In this document: positions 1-11,604 of the stretch, one piece after another | Numbering within the stretch: the first letter of the stretch is position 1 | How the letters are laid out: the number at the start of each line of letters is the position of its first letter | Source: Blasia pusilla | Lineage: Eukaryota > Marchantiophyta > Marchantiopsida > Blasiales | Direction: 5' to 3' | NCBI GenBank assembly: GCA_050084515.1 | Contig: CM114274.1 | Span: 18,724,001 to 18,788,000, forward strand | Length of the DNA stretch: 64,000 bases | Notes under the pieces: generated by a model | Seen by the model: the letters and a program-made list of their open reading frames with translations, nothing else | Database searches by the model: none | Told to the model about the DNA's origin: nothing | Position numbers and translations under genes: made by a program

Positions 1-2
1 CA

Positions 3-134
3 GTCGTGGACAAGGTGAAGGAGGGTTTTGGAAATATTTTCAGTAGTGTGAAAGAGTCGTTTGGCTCCATAAGCAGTCTGACATCAGAAGAAGGCGAGTT
101 AAAGCCAGAATCAGAAGCTGAAACCAAAAAATAG
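3..134 (+). CDS. C-terminal end of an unidentified protein gene (5' part outside window)
   Basis: An open frame runs from the first bases of the window to a TAG at 132-134 and gives 43 codons. The peptide is hydrophilic; after a stretch with Phe/Gly/Ser (KVKEGFGNIFSSVKESFG) it becomes Glu-, Ser- and Lys-rich and ends in SEAETKK. It reads like the tail of a larger soluble or membrane-associated protein, but no domain is visible and I do not recognise the family. It could be only the last exon. Downstream sequence has no long open frame and is presumably 3' UTR and intergenic DNA. Confidence 0.45.
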   Translation, partial: VVDKVKEGFGNIFSSVKESFGSISSLTSEEGELKPESEAETKK

Positions 135-2802
135 GCCAAGTCATGAATGCTCTATTTACTGGAGAAAGGAGCACTTCTGGAATTGCATATTGCCTTTCCA
201 TGGAGACACAAGCTCGAAGCTAGGACTGAAATCAAGTCCTGTGAAGAGCCTTTTCTGTATTTAACTCGATCTGATCAGATCCCTCAGACAGCGATAGAAA
301 GTCTCATAGGAGTAGTGTAGATTCTGTCCAAGTAGAATGAAGAGTACAATATTAGGTAGTGCGAGATGCATCTGTACTTTACAAAGAGGCAGGTCTTTGA
401 TGTGTAATGGAAATCTTATTTTGTGGACTTGAGATCGAGGGAAAATTGAACTTCTTGCTTATCTTGAGAGGGAGGGCCGGACACGGAAAAACGTGATTAG
501 AAACCTCGGGGCCTAAGGATTCTAAAGCTCACAAACACAGTCGAGCTAAGTGTGATCTTATTAGATGTTGTCCAGGCCTCCTAGTCGAGCAATTACTTAG
601 CAAGGAGTACCATGAAATGGCATCTACTTTCACTTGTGCCCACTAATCTTACCTGACAATTTCTTTGCTAAGATCATGGGGAATGTGATCCTCGTAAGGG
701 AGCAACTGATTCTGTCAAGTTTCTCACTGTCCGTACCTGTGCTGGCAGAGTACACCACCTTTAGCTTCGCATAGCAAGTAACATAAACAGTACACGATGG
801 GTCTGAAATGGGTCAATGTTGCCCTAGCCAAGTCACATTCAAGATGTAGAGTTGAAAGGTTGACAGTGGAGCCTGTGGGAGTGAATTTAGCATCACAGTT
901 TCATGAAGATTACATATAATGATTTTTCCTCCGGTCACTATTTCACTCCGCTTAAAGCAGATCTGGGGTTTCCCATGTCTGCCTGAATTCCGAAACCACA
1001 CACCAGTAATTGTGTGGTGCCATGAAATAGGCGGAGAGAACCCCACCTCAGTGGTCCAGAGAATGTCCTGACCATCCTTCGGGTTGGTATAGGTGCCATT
1101 ACGACACATGACACATAACATAAGCCTGTCCAATGCAGCTTGTCCAGAAGGCAGATCTCCCAGTTGGGCAAATAATAGGGGTGCTATATCTCCCGATTGG
1201 GCTCACAACTGGTTGTTGCTTAGTGGCAACCTAATGATTGTCAGATTTCACCATATTGGAGAACCCGTGCTGCAGAATTACGACATAATATGCCATGTAC
1301 ATTGGATAAACTAGTACAAAGCCGGTGTTCAGATTTGCTGTTCAGATCCAAAACCTTCCCCCCCGTATCTGCTTCGCAACTGAATCGAGCAGCGGTCGAC
1401 AGAAGTTTTGGTCATAAGCACTTGTTGATCCACACCGATGGGAGCAGCAATTTCCGTGGAATAATCGCGAGGCATTCGGTAGTCTCCCTAGGTTTAGTGA
1501 CACAACTCGTCCATACTCGGGAGGTTTGGTAGAAACAACTTGCGCACTCCACCGATTCTCATGTTTAGTGTCTGTACATCCACTACCACTGCTACCTTCC
1601 TCCCCTCTGCCCTACTCTCTCGGGCATTCATGTGGTCCCAATCTGCCGATCGCTGCCGACCAGTTACGCTCCAGTCACACCCAACTCACTCAGCTTCGAG
1701 ACGCAGCCGGAAAGCGCAGACTCGCAACGCAACCCCGGCATGGTGTCCTGTCACGCTGACTCGACCTACATTTCTAGGATCACGAACCCGTGCACCGCAT
1801 TTCCTAGAGTGTGCCTCACTGTGGTCCACTGCCGCAAATTGCAGGGACTTTCGTGTCTTTTCGTCGAATCTACCCTTCAAACCAGGATTCGTGATCCTGG
1901 TTTTTGGGTTCTTTTTAAAGTTTGATTCCAAGGAGGAGAGACAATGAGGCAGAATGGAACGCTGGATGGAGACTAGGAGAAAAAGAAAATGGAGGGGAGA
2001 GGAGACAAATACAAAACACCCATAGAAGTGAAGAGAGCCAAAATAACTTTAAATTCAAAAAAATAATCGGGATGCTATATCTCCTGATCTTCTCACATTG
2101 GTCGATCAATTCATAAACAAAACATGTTTACGCATATACATTCAGATCATCTTTCTCATGTAGAATTATAGTAAAAATGAGTCACACAGCCAACTTCACT
2201 CTCAAATTTGCATTGGCATATCGAGCCACATCCACCATTCGTTACGAGGGAATCCGGACATTAGCACTCTAGTTCCTACTATACATAAAGCAAAAGAGAT
2301 GCTCCTAAGGCCTAACATGGGAAAGATGGTCTTGGAAAGCCATCTCTCCCTCTCTTATAGCCTTGAGAAGAGCCAACAGACTCTTTCCCCAAAAATAGCC
2401 TCCAAAATGGTAACCTGAGTGTATGAGTTATTGGGTGACCGTTGTCTCGGTCAACGAGTCACCAACATGAAAAAGACCAAAGTAGGGAAATTTTTAGAAA
2501 TGATGTTCCCGACACAACAAACCTATCGCCAATCTCAAGACGAAGTTATGCCTAAACAACTCGTTGACCCTCCATGTCGTCGACGTGTTAGAACTCTACA
2601 TGCCGGTTAACTAAGATGTGACAATGTTAATGAAATTCTTTTATAAATTTGGATTTTTTTAAACGTGAAAAATTTATTTATTTTATTATTAGACACCCAT
2701 TATTAGTCAAACATGGAAACCTTTGACCAACACACGCTTGCCGCATTTTTAGGATTCTTTGCGTGTCAATTTTGAGGGTTGGTTAAGTTATTATGGGGAA
2801 AT
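135..2802. other. Intergenic stretch, no gene recognised
   Basis: The first few hundred bases are probably the 3' UTR of the left-edge gene. Short open frames occur on both strands (for example about 813-1133 minus and 1540-1947 plus), but they overlap each other, show no motif I recognise and lack a convincing gene structure. Sequence from about 2030 to 2770 becomes AT-rich. I see no RNA gene or repeat array here. Confidence 0.4.
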
Positions 2803-3242
2803 AATGAGGCATCACGGAGACAAGTGTTGGGGCAGGCGATAGACCTCAACTGTCTCACATGGATAGTCAGCCTAGGTATGGCTGAGCAGAGACGGATGCG
2901 AGTGTCATCCATGCCGTCACGTGCACGAGCTGGACCATTGCCTACATGGTCTGTACAGGCATTGGCTGGGGGCGAGACGAGGAGAGATAGGCACCCATGG
3001 ACTTTGTGGGACGTCGTTCGAGCAGAGAGTGCAAAGGCGGCTAGAGTAGCACATGTTCATTTTTCGGATGTGGAGCATGGTGTAGGAGGTCAGAGTGGAG
3101 TGGCTGTTGTGGAGGTGGCTAGGATTGCTACATAGCAACCAAAGCCGGAAGTTGCGTCCTCTCCGAGTGAGGTCACGATGGAGACTTGGGAGCCTATGAT
3201 AGGTCTCAAGTTGATAGGAGGAGAGCGACGGCGAGTTCATAA
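2803..3242 (+). pseudogene. Orphan fragment of a family B retrotransposon (methyltransferase C-terminus to start of RT)
   Basis: This 440-bp piece matches the family B copy at about 30760-31300. It includes the segment LGQAIDLNCLTWIVSLGMAEQ, which corresponds to the last motif of the methyltransferase, then the linker up to ETWEPMIGLKLIGGERRR just before the reverse transcriptase. It stops abruptly at 3242, and no terminal repeat or target duplication flanks it. It lacks a block of about 110 bp found in the other copy at 30939-31049, so it preserves the uninterrupted form of that linker. Confidence 0.75.
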
Positions 3243-3739
3243 CTCATGCATAGTATTGGACATGGACTGGTATTTTTTTAACTAAGAAGATAAGTTAAAT
3301 ATTGGAAGTTGTTGATAAATCAAGAAGATGTCATCCCTCGAAAATCTAAATAGTTAGATAAAAGGGCAAAGAAGGGAAGAGAGACTTTGAGCATATTTTT
3401 TTATATCATGGAGGGTGTGAGAGACAAAGGTAATTCAAATGATGAAAGAAAATATCTCTTGGGTGTGAGGGGACTAGAGCTAGAAATAATTGGGCTACTC
3501 AAAAGTGAAAACCATGCCTCATGGCACGATAGTCGCGTTGATGTGAGGGGATTACGATGGGTGAATCGATCGGGATTTATGATAATTTCTATAATTTTTA
3601 GGAATGGGTATATCCCTAAGAATCCATAAGTTGGTCATTTAGGGCTATGGCATATATTTGTAATCCACATAAAGAGGAAATCATCTTCTTTCCACTCATA
3701 TTAAAATTTGGAGTAAGAAATAAAAATAGATAAAGGTTG
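3243..3739. other. Intergenic stretch before element A1
   Basis: AT-rich sequence with a short open frame at 3387-3629 that has no recognisable motif. The last bases, tctc at 3740-3743, are the left target duplication of element A1. Confidence 0.4.
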
Positions 3740-3743
3740 TCTC

Positions 3744-4257
3744 TGTCACGTCTTTTAGGATAGATCGGTGGGATCTAAGAGAACGCCTTCATGAGTAGTG
3801 GAGGACACGCCCAGTAGGTCGAGGGTGACCTGTTGAGGCCCTTGGAAACCTGAGATAGCAGGGTTCCCCTTCGTTTCGGCTCATTTGGAGCCATATTGAG
3901 GAACTTATTATTTTAGGTAAGTACCATTTTGAGTATATGATCGACTTACTATTTTTGGTAAGTGGCCCTTGACCTCCTACATCAGGTCAAGAGCCAAGGA
4001 GGTGACTTGGGAGAATAGGTTACCATGGAGAGAGCTTGGTAGAGGGGAGGGGTATACCTCAAGGAGAGAGAGCTTGAGAGCTCATTCTCTCTTTGTTAAA
4101 CCTCTTGGCATGAGGCGGCGGAGCTATGGTACCTTGCCTTGTGAGTGTAACCCAAGCCTCTCATTAGGAGAGTGGGTTTGGTTTGACATGAGAGAGAGTG
4201 CACACCTTTGAGAGCTATGGTGTGAAATGGTGTAGAGAGAGATTGGATCTTACTTTA
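3744..4257 (+). repeat. A1 left terminal block Y1 (514 bp)
   Basis: Begins TGTCACGTC and is repeated at 13461-13971 (511 bp). Similarity to the right copy stops after ggatcttacttta at 4257: here the leader (caaagagag...) follows, while in the right copy block X follows. Block X does not occur anywhere in the 5' region. The block includes GAGA-rich stretches and probably the promoter, because transcription must start in the left block. I did not identify a clear TATA box in this family. Confidence 0.85.
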
Positions 4258-5859
4258 CAAAGAGAGAATGAGAGAATGAGAGAGTGAGAGAGCTTCATGG
4301 GGGAGCTCGCTGGTCACTCGCTGTTTTTGCAGGTTGGGGACCGTGTTCCCCGTTCAGCGGCTCATGGGAGTGCTCACCGGAGCAAGGGCTGCTTTCATTA
4401 TTCTTTGCATTTGCCGATTTTTCGTGTGGAAGAGTGGCGCGCAGAAGCGCTGCCCAATTGTTGATAGGGATTGAGTATGGGGATGGATTGCCCCATTCTG
4501 GTGCTCTTGGGAGCACCATGTAGCTTGCTGATTTGTATTTTTACAGATGTTACATTTTCGTTGGGAGAAATCAGCGCGGGAGCGCTGCCGAATTTTGTGT
4601 AGGAGAAAGAGACATTGGGCTTTACGACAGTCCCCGTCAGTTTTTACTGAAATGTATGATTCTAAATATTTTTTAATGCTGGCGTAGATCGTGAAGCTGT
4701 GCACGCTGTGCAACAAACAATGCGCAATTTGGAGTTGCGAGCAAAAAGTTATGGTCAATCTTGTAAAGCTGCCATTGCTAGGCGATTTTTAGGGTTAAAT
4801 TGTGCAAACCCTAAATCAGCTGCCACACCGGCGGCGGCAGTCGCCATCATAGTCACCGTCAACAGTCGATGGTCAATCATCACCGTCAATGGTCAACCTT
4901 CACAATCAATGGTCAACCGTCACCGTCGACGGTCAGCCGTCACCATCAGCGGTCAACCTTCACTGTCAACGGTCCACCGTCCATTGTCCACCCTTTGGGT
5001 GCCATTGCCGCCATTACGGAGTGGAGGGTCTTCCACGACATTCGTTGATTCCTTGACTTGCGTCGCCACCACGTACTTTGTTTTGGCCGCCACCGTCATC
5101 GCAGTTTCTTCATCAACCAGTGATGGCAGATGACCTCCGGTTATGGTGTTTGAGTTTTGATTTCATGCTGCTATGTTGTGATTGGTAGCCGCTCCACGAC
5201 GATCGAGTATCGTGCCGTGACGCCCGTAGCGGCAACGCGGCGCCGATTGCCGCGCCGTGCCGCTCGTGGCCGCACCGCACCGTCTCGATCGCGGAGCCGC
5301 ACCGTCATTGTGGAGCAGAGTGTGGGATTATTATTGATTCAGGAGGGTATGCCGCCGAGTGCCGCATCCCACCATCGAGGTCCGTGCCGTTCGTAGCCGT
5401 TCCGTGCCGCCTGCAACGCCGCACCGTTCCGCTGGGACCGCACTGTCTATCAAAGAGTTTTGAGCAGCATCAATACGGGAGGAGTATGACTTGCTGATTG
5501 GAGGAGTTGTCTCCACGATCGAGTTGGGGTCGAGATTTGCAGTTGCTGAGGAGCGACATCGACATGTGTTCAGGTTACCCATTTTGGTCTTTTACCCTGC
5601 ACGTGTGAGGGATTCTGGGATTTATCTGGGGATATTGGGTGTGTGGATGCTGAGAGCATCATTTATGTATGTGGTTTAGGGGACATAGACCTGTGTGGGA
5701 TGTCCGGAGTTGAGGGTAGGTTGTCGATGAGATGATAGCCTTGTCGATTTGCCGCACCAAGCCGCACGTTACACGTCTCGGGGAGAGAGAGTGTAGATCG
5801 AGTGCCGCATGTTTGGGATGAGTGATTGAGGGATTCCTCACGAGGTTCAGAGTGATCAG
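4258..5859 (+). other. A1 untranslated leader with simple-sequence repeats
   Basis: About 1.6 kb lie between block Y and gag. At about 4845-4995 there are degenerate tandem repeats built on GGTCAACCGTCACC-like units. At about 5215-5450 there are repeats of GCCGTGCCG/GCCGCACCG type. A GAGA-rich tract lies at 4258-4295. No standard primer-binding site starting TGG is visible right at the Y/leader boundary. The open frames here (for example 4699-5133) are repeat-derived and I do not count them as genes. Confidence 0.6.
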
Positions 5860-7626
5860 GTGAGAGGGGCACGAGGGTCATCACGGAGTCCGTTCGGGAC
5901 TTTGAGAGGCGAGGTGGTGAACCCGAGAGTAGCTCTAGAGGTTTTACGCGGAGTGGCGCGAGGTTCCGAGGGTCTCCACGTGAGGGACCACCTCGACCTC
6001 CTTCTGTGTCATCGTCAGACGAGGGGGAGGGTGTAGAGGAGTTTGTGAGCACATCGCCACACGTTGTGAGTGGTCCTACCAGTTGGGCGTACGAGATGGA
6101 CGACCGGGGTAGAGGACCGCGTATGTTTTCACGTGCAGTAGGCACAATTGAGTTGCACGATTTTATAGCAGAGTTTAGGAGTTGGTGCGACTCCCAGCGG
6201 GCAAGGAACCCTAGAGAGTTCAACCTATTTACAGCATGGAACGGTATGTTCCAGCATTTAGAGGGGGCGCCCATGGACGATTACCATGAGCTCTCTCAGA
6301 GATATGCATGTGAGATCGAGGCGTGGAGGCTCTTCTATGACCTACATTATGTGTCATGGGGAGCCCGTTCCAGATGAGGAGGAGGAGTCGAGGAGAGGTT
6401 CTGCCTCTTCCACTAGTGACGCGTTTTAGGAGGAGTCACTCGCGACGGAGCTTGATTGCACTTTGTCTAGTCGGGTTCGTCCCAAGTTCAACCCTGTGGT
6501 TGAGTTCTTTGCTGAGTTGAGGGCGAGCTACCAGGGGGTACGGACGGAGAAGTTGCGGAGCATCCACGACTTCCAGAGGCGCCCGGGTGAGAGTTTGCGT
6601 GAGGCTTACACTCGCTTGCGCCGGTTGATCAACGTCACTCAGGGGGTGACAGAGGCTCAGGCTATCCAGTCATGGTACGCGATGTTGGACCGAACCCTAC
6701 GGACACGGGTGCGGGAGTGGGTGCTTCTTATGAACACCTCCCCTACATTGAGAGATGTTTTTAGGACCGCCGAGAACATTGAGCGCAACATGGCGGAGGA
6801 GAGCGTAGCCACCATGGGTTTCTGGCGAGTAGTCACGATTAGCACGCACCTGTGCAGCAACGTGGACTCAGAGATAGGTCAACTGTGGCACCACGAGCTC
6901 AGGGAGGATACCGGGAGGCCGTGCCACAGAGACCTGCGCCTTCATATGCGGCTCAGCAGCAGCCGCCTACTATTACTTGTTGGTCATGTGGTGGAGCCCA
7001 TCATCAGCGCGATTGCACTCGTCTTGGTCATGGGCGTGTCAAAGATGGAGGAGGAGATGTCTTTGCACCAGGAGGTTATCGTGTGACTATTGTCGAGGTA
7101 TGGTCATACACGCGCCAAGTGTTTTGATTTACATCCTGAGTTACGTCCGGACCGAGGGCCAGAGAGGGCACCAGATCGAGTAGCCGGTCCGGGTGGGCCT
7201 AGAGATCGTGCACCAGGTGGTCCCGTTGGGGGACGAGGAGTTGGAATTGCCCGACAGGGTGGTGGAGCTGCCCGTGGAGGAGGTAGAGTACCACCACCTA
7301 GACGCGCCGAGGGAGACGCCGGACGTGAGGTTGGGATGGCTGCTCACATACAGCAGCTACAGGAGCAGATTGCCGCTATGGCATTGAGGTTACCCGATGC
7401 CGGATCCGTGGCATCGACATCATATGGAGCAGCTAGAGATCTGGAGGATCCTGGATGGATGTGCGGGGTTGCCCAGATGGAGGCCGCCGCAGTTGTGACG
7501 CGTGGAGCAGCCGCAGAGTTGGATCCACAGCGAGGGGAAGCTAGAAGACAGACTAGGCTTCCTCAGTCTTTCACGTTGTCCGAAGTGATGAGGACCCCAT
7601 CGATGGGTCCTCATCAAAGTTCCTAG
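5860..7626 (+). pseudogene. A1 gag (capsid and two zinc knuckles), frameshifted
   Basis: Start chosen by comparison with copy A2, which has ATG at this place (45103, minus); A1 has GTG. The Ty3-type gag domain is seen in two pieces: FRSWCDSQRARNPREFNLF with WNGMFQHLEG (from 6006), and FNPVVEFFAELRASYQG with HDFQRRPGESLREAYTRLRR (from 6484). Then come two zinc knuckles, CWSCGGAHHQRDC (about 6983) and the better CCHC form CDYCRGMV/YGHTRAKC around 7083-7123, followed by a Gly/Arg-rich tail. Gag would package the element RNA and form the particle. At least three frame changes separate the pieces. Confidence 0.75.
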
Positions 7627-7647
7627 AGAGTTGGTGATGTTCTTGGT

Positions 7648-8403
7648 GTGCAAGCACGAAGGGCGATGGGAGAAGCGAGTGCGACGACTCCTATTGTTGA
7701 TGCTCACGAGGGGCATGTGTCAAGCACGTTGTTGGGGGCGGCCAACGTTGTGTACCGCACTTCTTTATTTTCTGCTTCCGATGTTATGACGTTGGGGGGT
7801 ACGCCCGCCGAGGCTTTTCGGCTGGCCGCTTCACTATGTGAGCGCGGAGTTGGAGTTCTTGCATCACGTTCAGAGGTGATTGCAGAGGAGGTGATGGACC
7901 TGCCCTTGGAGCGGATGCTCGGGCCGTCCACGTCAGATTCATGGCAGGCTGCGGCTGCTAGGATGGCGGAGATGCCCGCTAGACCCGCGATAGAGCGTGC
8001 CATGGCTTCTCCTGGTGTTGTGTTGCTGGATAATCGAGGAGAGGTCTTCCAATTGGTGAGTCCTGGAGGTAGAGCTTTTAGTCCGCAGCCCGTCTTGTTG
8101 GATTCAGGAGCGCAACCCTTGATGTTGGGGAAAGCGTCATTTAGAGGATTGGGCTTGACGAGAGCCGATGTGGAGTGTTGTCCCTTTCGAATACAGACAT
8201 CCTTGGGTGGAGCGAGTACCACACAGTATATCACCCGAGAGGAGGTCGTGGTGAGGATTCGCCCGGGACATCCTACAGATGAGTCCGTGGTGCGCGCCAA
8301 GGCGATAGTGGACGGCGCGAGTCCTATGACGTCTTGGTTGGTGGAGCGATGTTATACCCGACATCGGGGAGTCGGCCCCCTGCACCAGGATGGCGATCGG
8401 TGA
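7648..8403 (+). pseudogene. A1 aspartic protease (retropepsin) region
   Basis: Open frame of 251 codons. The catalytic signature VLLDSGAQPLMLG lies at 8092-8130 with its Asp codon at 8101-8103. This is the DSG/A-type active site of Ty3/gypsy retropepsins, which act as dimers to cut Gag-Pol. A long N-terminal extension (about 140 residues, including EEVMDLPLERMLGPSTSDSW) precedes it and is conserved in all copies, so it is probably part of the polyprotein. The frame is lost near 8320-8400, where A2 and A3 continue into YDVLVGGAVLYPMGFFLDYW. Confidence 0.7.
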
Positions 8404-8442
8404 TGGGCGCCTTAGCTCATTACTGCTCGATTCACATGTGCA

Positions 8443-10029
8443 GTGATCGAGCAACGGCCAGGAGAGATGGCGACCTTAGCAGCATTTAGCAGTGCCATCA
8501 CTTGGCCTAGTGATTTGATTGAGGGACATGTCCATGCAGAGGATATACCCGTTCGACATTTCTATGGAGAGGAGTGTTATGGTAGCTGCATCATTCCGTG
8601 GAGGAGAGGTGCGCAGATGGGGCTCGGCGAGAGCTTCAACGATTGGCGAGATGAGCACGCGCGGCATCGCGTGGAGCGGCGTTTGCACAGAGGCGTGACG
8701 GGTCCGAGGAACCCGAGGTAGCGAGGAGTGTTACGATGACACCCTTGGATACCACACCCATTGTGTGGTGTACCCGAAGGAGGGTATCCGAGTGTTAGAT
8801 CTCTTTGGAGGATTAGCACCGGGTTAGTTGTTGTTTTGCAGGCAGGAGTGCGAGTCTACAAAGAATACATTTTGTATGTGGAGAGTGATGATGTTGCAGG
8901 GCGCGTCTCACTCGACATGTGGCGCAATTACGCCTCGTTTTCCGACTTATTGTCTCGCCCAGATCTGAGGGTACGAGTTCCCTACCGAAGGATATTTTGT
9001 TGTTGGGGGCGCAGGACTTAGAGCGGGTAGGGACCATTGATTTGGTCATTGCCGGTTGGCCATGTCAGGGCCAATCGAGTGTTGGACGAGGCAGCGGGTT
9101 CCCTGACACTCGGTCCCATTTTTTTGGGAGATGTTGAGGGTCTTACGGCAGTTGCAAGAGCACTAGTCTCGTTCTCCAGCCTACATTCTAGAGAATGTGC
9201 CAATCTTAGAGACTCCAGGTCACGGGTCGTGACGAGTGCTCATCAAGTGCGTGCCTGGATTGGCCCAGCAGTGTTCTTGGATGCGGCGAGTGTAGGTTCT
9301 AGAGCACATGGCCCGCGTCTATGGTGGACCAACTTGGTGCCCCATGCGGTGTTATGGAGGGCGTATGCAAGAGTGGAGCGCCCCTCCCCTTTGTTAGTGG
9401 ATTCCATTCTGGATCCAGGTCGTCGATCATAGGCAGTGAGGCACGATGATCGACCACCGCTGACTGTGGTCAACAGGGTAGGCAGGCCGCGAGCAGCCTT
9501 GCCCACCTTTGTGAGTTTTCCCACTTCCTATGCATACAAGGAGGCCGGTCCTGGCTTGGTTTGGGATGACCAGGTTCAGCGGTTGGTGGAGCCCAACGCC
9601 GACGAGAAAGAGCGAGCAATGGGATTTCCCACAGGAGTGACGGCAGTACCATCAGTGTCAGAGGCATCACGACGCCATGTCTTGGGTCAGGTGATGGACC
9701 TGAATTGCTTGACATGGATCCTCATCTTGGGAGTGGCTGAGCAGCGTTGTATGAGATCGCGACAGATCACAGCGGTTGCGTTGGTGAGCCCCATGCCTAC
9801 TGAGACGGTGGAGGCAGTGGCTGGGGGCGAGACCCGAGGAGATCTACGCACCAGTGGAGATCAGGAGAGACACCCTTGGACTTCTTGGGATGTTTTGCAG
9901 GTACGCAAGGAGATGATAGCCACAGCATCGAGCGTGGTTTCGGGCATTGCACGTGGAGGAGATCAGAGTTTGCAGTGGGCTGCAGGAGAGCGGCCGAGTG
10001 TTGTTGTTCGAGATGGGGTTGCACCATAG
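8443..10029 (+). pseudogene. A1 C5-cytosine DNA methyltransferase domain, frameshifted
   Basis: Motifs read in the order of DNMT3-type enzymes. Motif I (VLDLFGGISTG in sister copies) is broken here by one missing base in ggaggattagc near 8815. Motif IV GWPCQGQSS follows, with the catalytic Cys codon at 9063-9065. Motif VI ENV is at 9191-9199. Then comes FLDAASVGSRAHGPRLWWTN, which resembles the DNMT3 segment ending HRARYFWGN, and last ERAMGFPTGVTAV with LGQVMDLN, matching the DNMT3 C-terminal motif X region. The product would methylate cytosine in DNA. It sits between protease and reverse transcriptase, so it is part of pol. TAG at 9430 and frameshifts inactivate this copy. Confidence 0.8.
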
Positions 10030-10071
10030 CAACCACCGATACCCGCGCCGGAGAGTCCTACCGTAGTCACG

Positions 10072-10785
10072 ATGGAGACTTGGGAGCCAGATATGGGCCC
10101 TAAGTTGACAGGAGGAGAGCGGAGCCGAATACATCAGTTCCTCAGGAGTTATAGGAGCTGCTTTGCGTTTAGCATGGAGGATTTGGGTACGCTGAAGGGA
10201 CCGGGGATCCGCATTGAGTTGTCGAGTGATATGCCGATCTTCCGACGACCCTACAGGTACAGTGATATGGAGAGGGCTTTGATTCAGAGTAGGAGCCAGG
10301 ACTTGGTCGGAGTAGGACTAGTGGAGATGTTGCATGGGGAGTATGCATCTGCCATTGTCATGCCCGCCAAGAAGGATGTGCATGGCAACTAGACGGATAG
10401 GCGGATGTGTGGGGATTACCGACCTATCAATCGGCAGACGAAGTCCGATAGGTATGCCATGCCCACCCCTGAGGAGATCTTTGATGCGATTGGTCACACA
10501 AAGGTTTTCAGTTCATTGGATTTGCGAGCCGGATACCATCAGCTGCCTATCAGATTGGAGGACAGGCAGAAGACGGCATTTTGGGGCATGGATCCTCACG
10601 GGAAGGATTGTTTGTATCAGTGGCGGTTCTTACCATTTGGGTTAAAGAACGCCCCGACTGAGTTTCAGAGGGTCATGGATAGGATCTTGGCTGGTCTGGA
10701 TTTTTCTAGGTGTTATATTAATGACATCGTAGTCTTTAGCGCCACGGTTGAGGAGCATGAGCAACATCTAGAGGAGGTGTTTTAA
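10072..10785 (+). pseudogene. A1 reverse transcriptase, two stops and mutated active site
   Basis: Begins METWEPDMGPKLTGGE and runs through typical Ty3 RT blocks: GPGIRIELSSDMPIFRRPY, VMPAKKDVHGN, MCGDYRPINR, FSSLDLRAGYHQ, FLPFGLKNAPTEFQRVMD. The catalytic box reads CYIND (AAT at 10720-10722) where copy A3 has YIDD. That single G-to-A change removes a metal-binding aspartate. TAG at 10390-10392 replaces the Trp of HGNW, and TAA at 10783-10785 replaces an Arg codon present in A3. The enzyme copies element RNA into DNA; this copy cannot. Confidence 0.85.
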
Positions 10786-10788
10786 CGA

Positions 10789-11598
10789 TTGCAATTACAT
10801 GGGCTGAAGCTACATCCAGGCAAGTGCAAGTTCTTCTACGACCAGATTGAGTACTTGGGTCATACGATATACCCAGGGGGCCTTGGTGTTCAGCAGACGA
10901 AGGTAGAGGTTATCTCACGCATTCCACGCCCTACAGATGTGAGCCGTGTTCGCGCATTCATGGGATCGGCGAACTTCTATCGGCGATACGTCAAGGGATT
11001 CGGTTCGATTGCGAAGCCGATGACCTTGCTGACCAAGGTGGATTACGAGTGGCACTGGGGGGATGAGCAGGAGCGAGCATTTCAGTTGGTCAAGGACATG
11101 TTGACGTCCGCACCCATCTTGAGGAGACCGATCAGGGGGCGTCCTTTCCAATTGCACACAGATTGGAGCATGTTTGGGCTTGGAGCGGTGCTCACTCAGC
11201 ATGATGATGAGGGTAGAGAGTTCATGGTGGCTTACGCTAGCCGCTCAAACAACGCTGCAGAGGCAAAGTACAGCTCTTATGAGGGTGAGTGCTTGGCTGC
11301 GGTGTGGGCTGTCGCGCATTTCAAGTGTTACTTATTCGGCAACCCCTTTACCATCATCATTGATCATCAACCACTGAAGTGGTTGATGGAGTCCGACAAG
11401 CTTACAGGGAAGCTTGCGAGATGGGCTCTATTGTTGCAGGAGTATGATTTTCAGGTGGTACATAGACCTGGGACGCTCAACCAAGATGCACATGGGTTGA
11501 GTCGTAACCCATGCCCGAGTCAGCGAGATGCGACTGGAGCTCGATGGCATGGAGAGCGTGATGAGGAGTCGGTGCCAGGATGGCACGCGTCAGCCTAG
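10789..11598 (+). pseudogene. A1 RT thumb/connection and RNase H
   Basis: A 269-codon open frame continuous with the RT apart from the TAA before it. RT C-terminal sequence (YLGHTIYPGGLGVQQTKVE, VRAFMGSANFYRRYVKGF) is followed by Ty3-type RNase H: FQLHTDWSMFGLGAVLTQ with the first catalytic Asp, YEGECLAAVWAV with Glu, IIDHQPLKWL with Asp, and DAHGLSRNPCP near the end, where other copies have DADGLSR. RNase H removes the RNA strand during reverse transcription. A hydrophilic tail follows and the frame stops at 11596-11598, a stop also present in A3 at 50283-50285. The integrase section may therefore be read separately or by recoding. Confidence 0.85.
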
Positions 11599-11604
11599 TT
11601 AAGC

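Noticed and set aside
4699-5133. 144-codon open frame in the A1 leader
   Set aside because: It is made of GTCA-type simple repeats and is not conserved as a frame in A2.
5663-6274. 203-codon minus-strand open frame in A1 and similar frames antisense to gag, RT and integrase
   Set aside because: They mirror conserved sense coding sequence and show no domain of their own.
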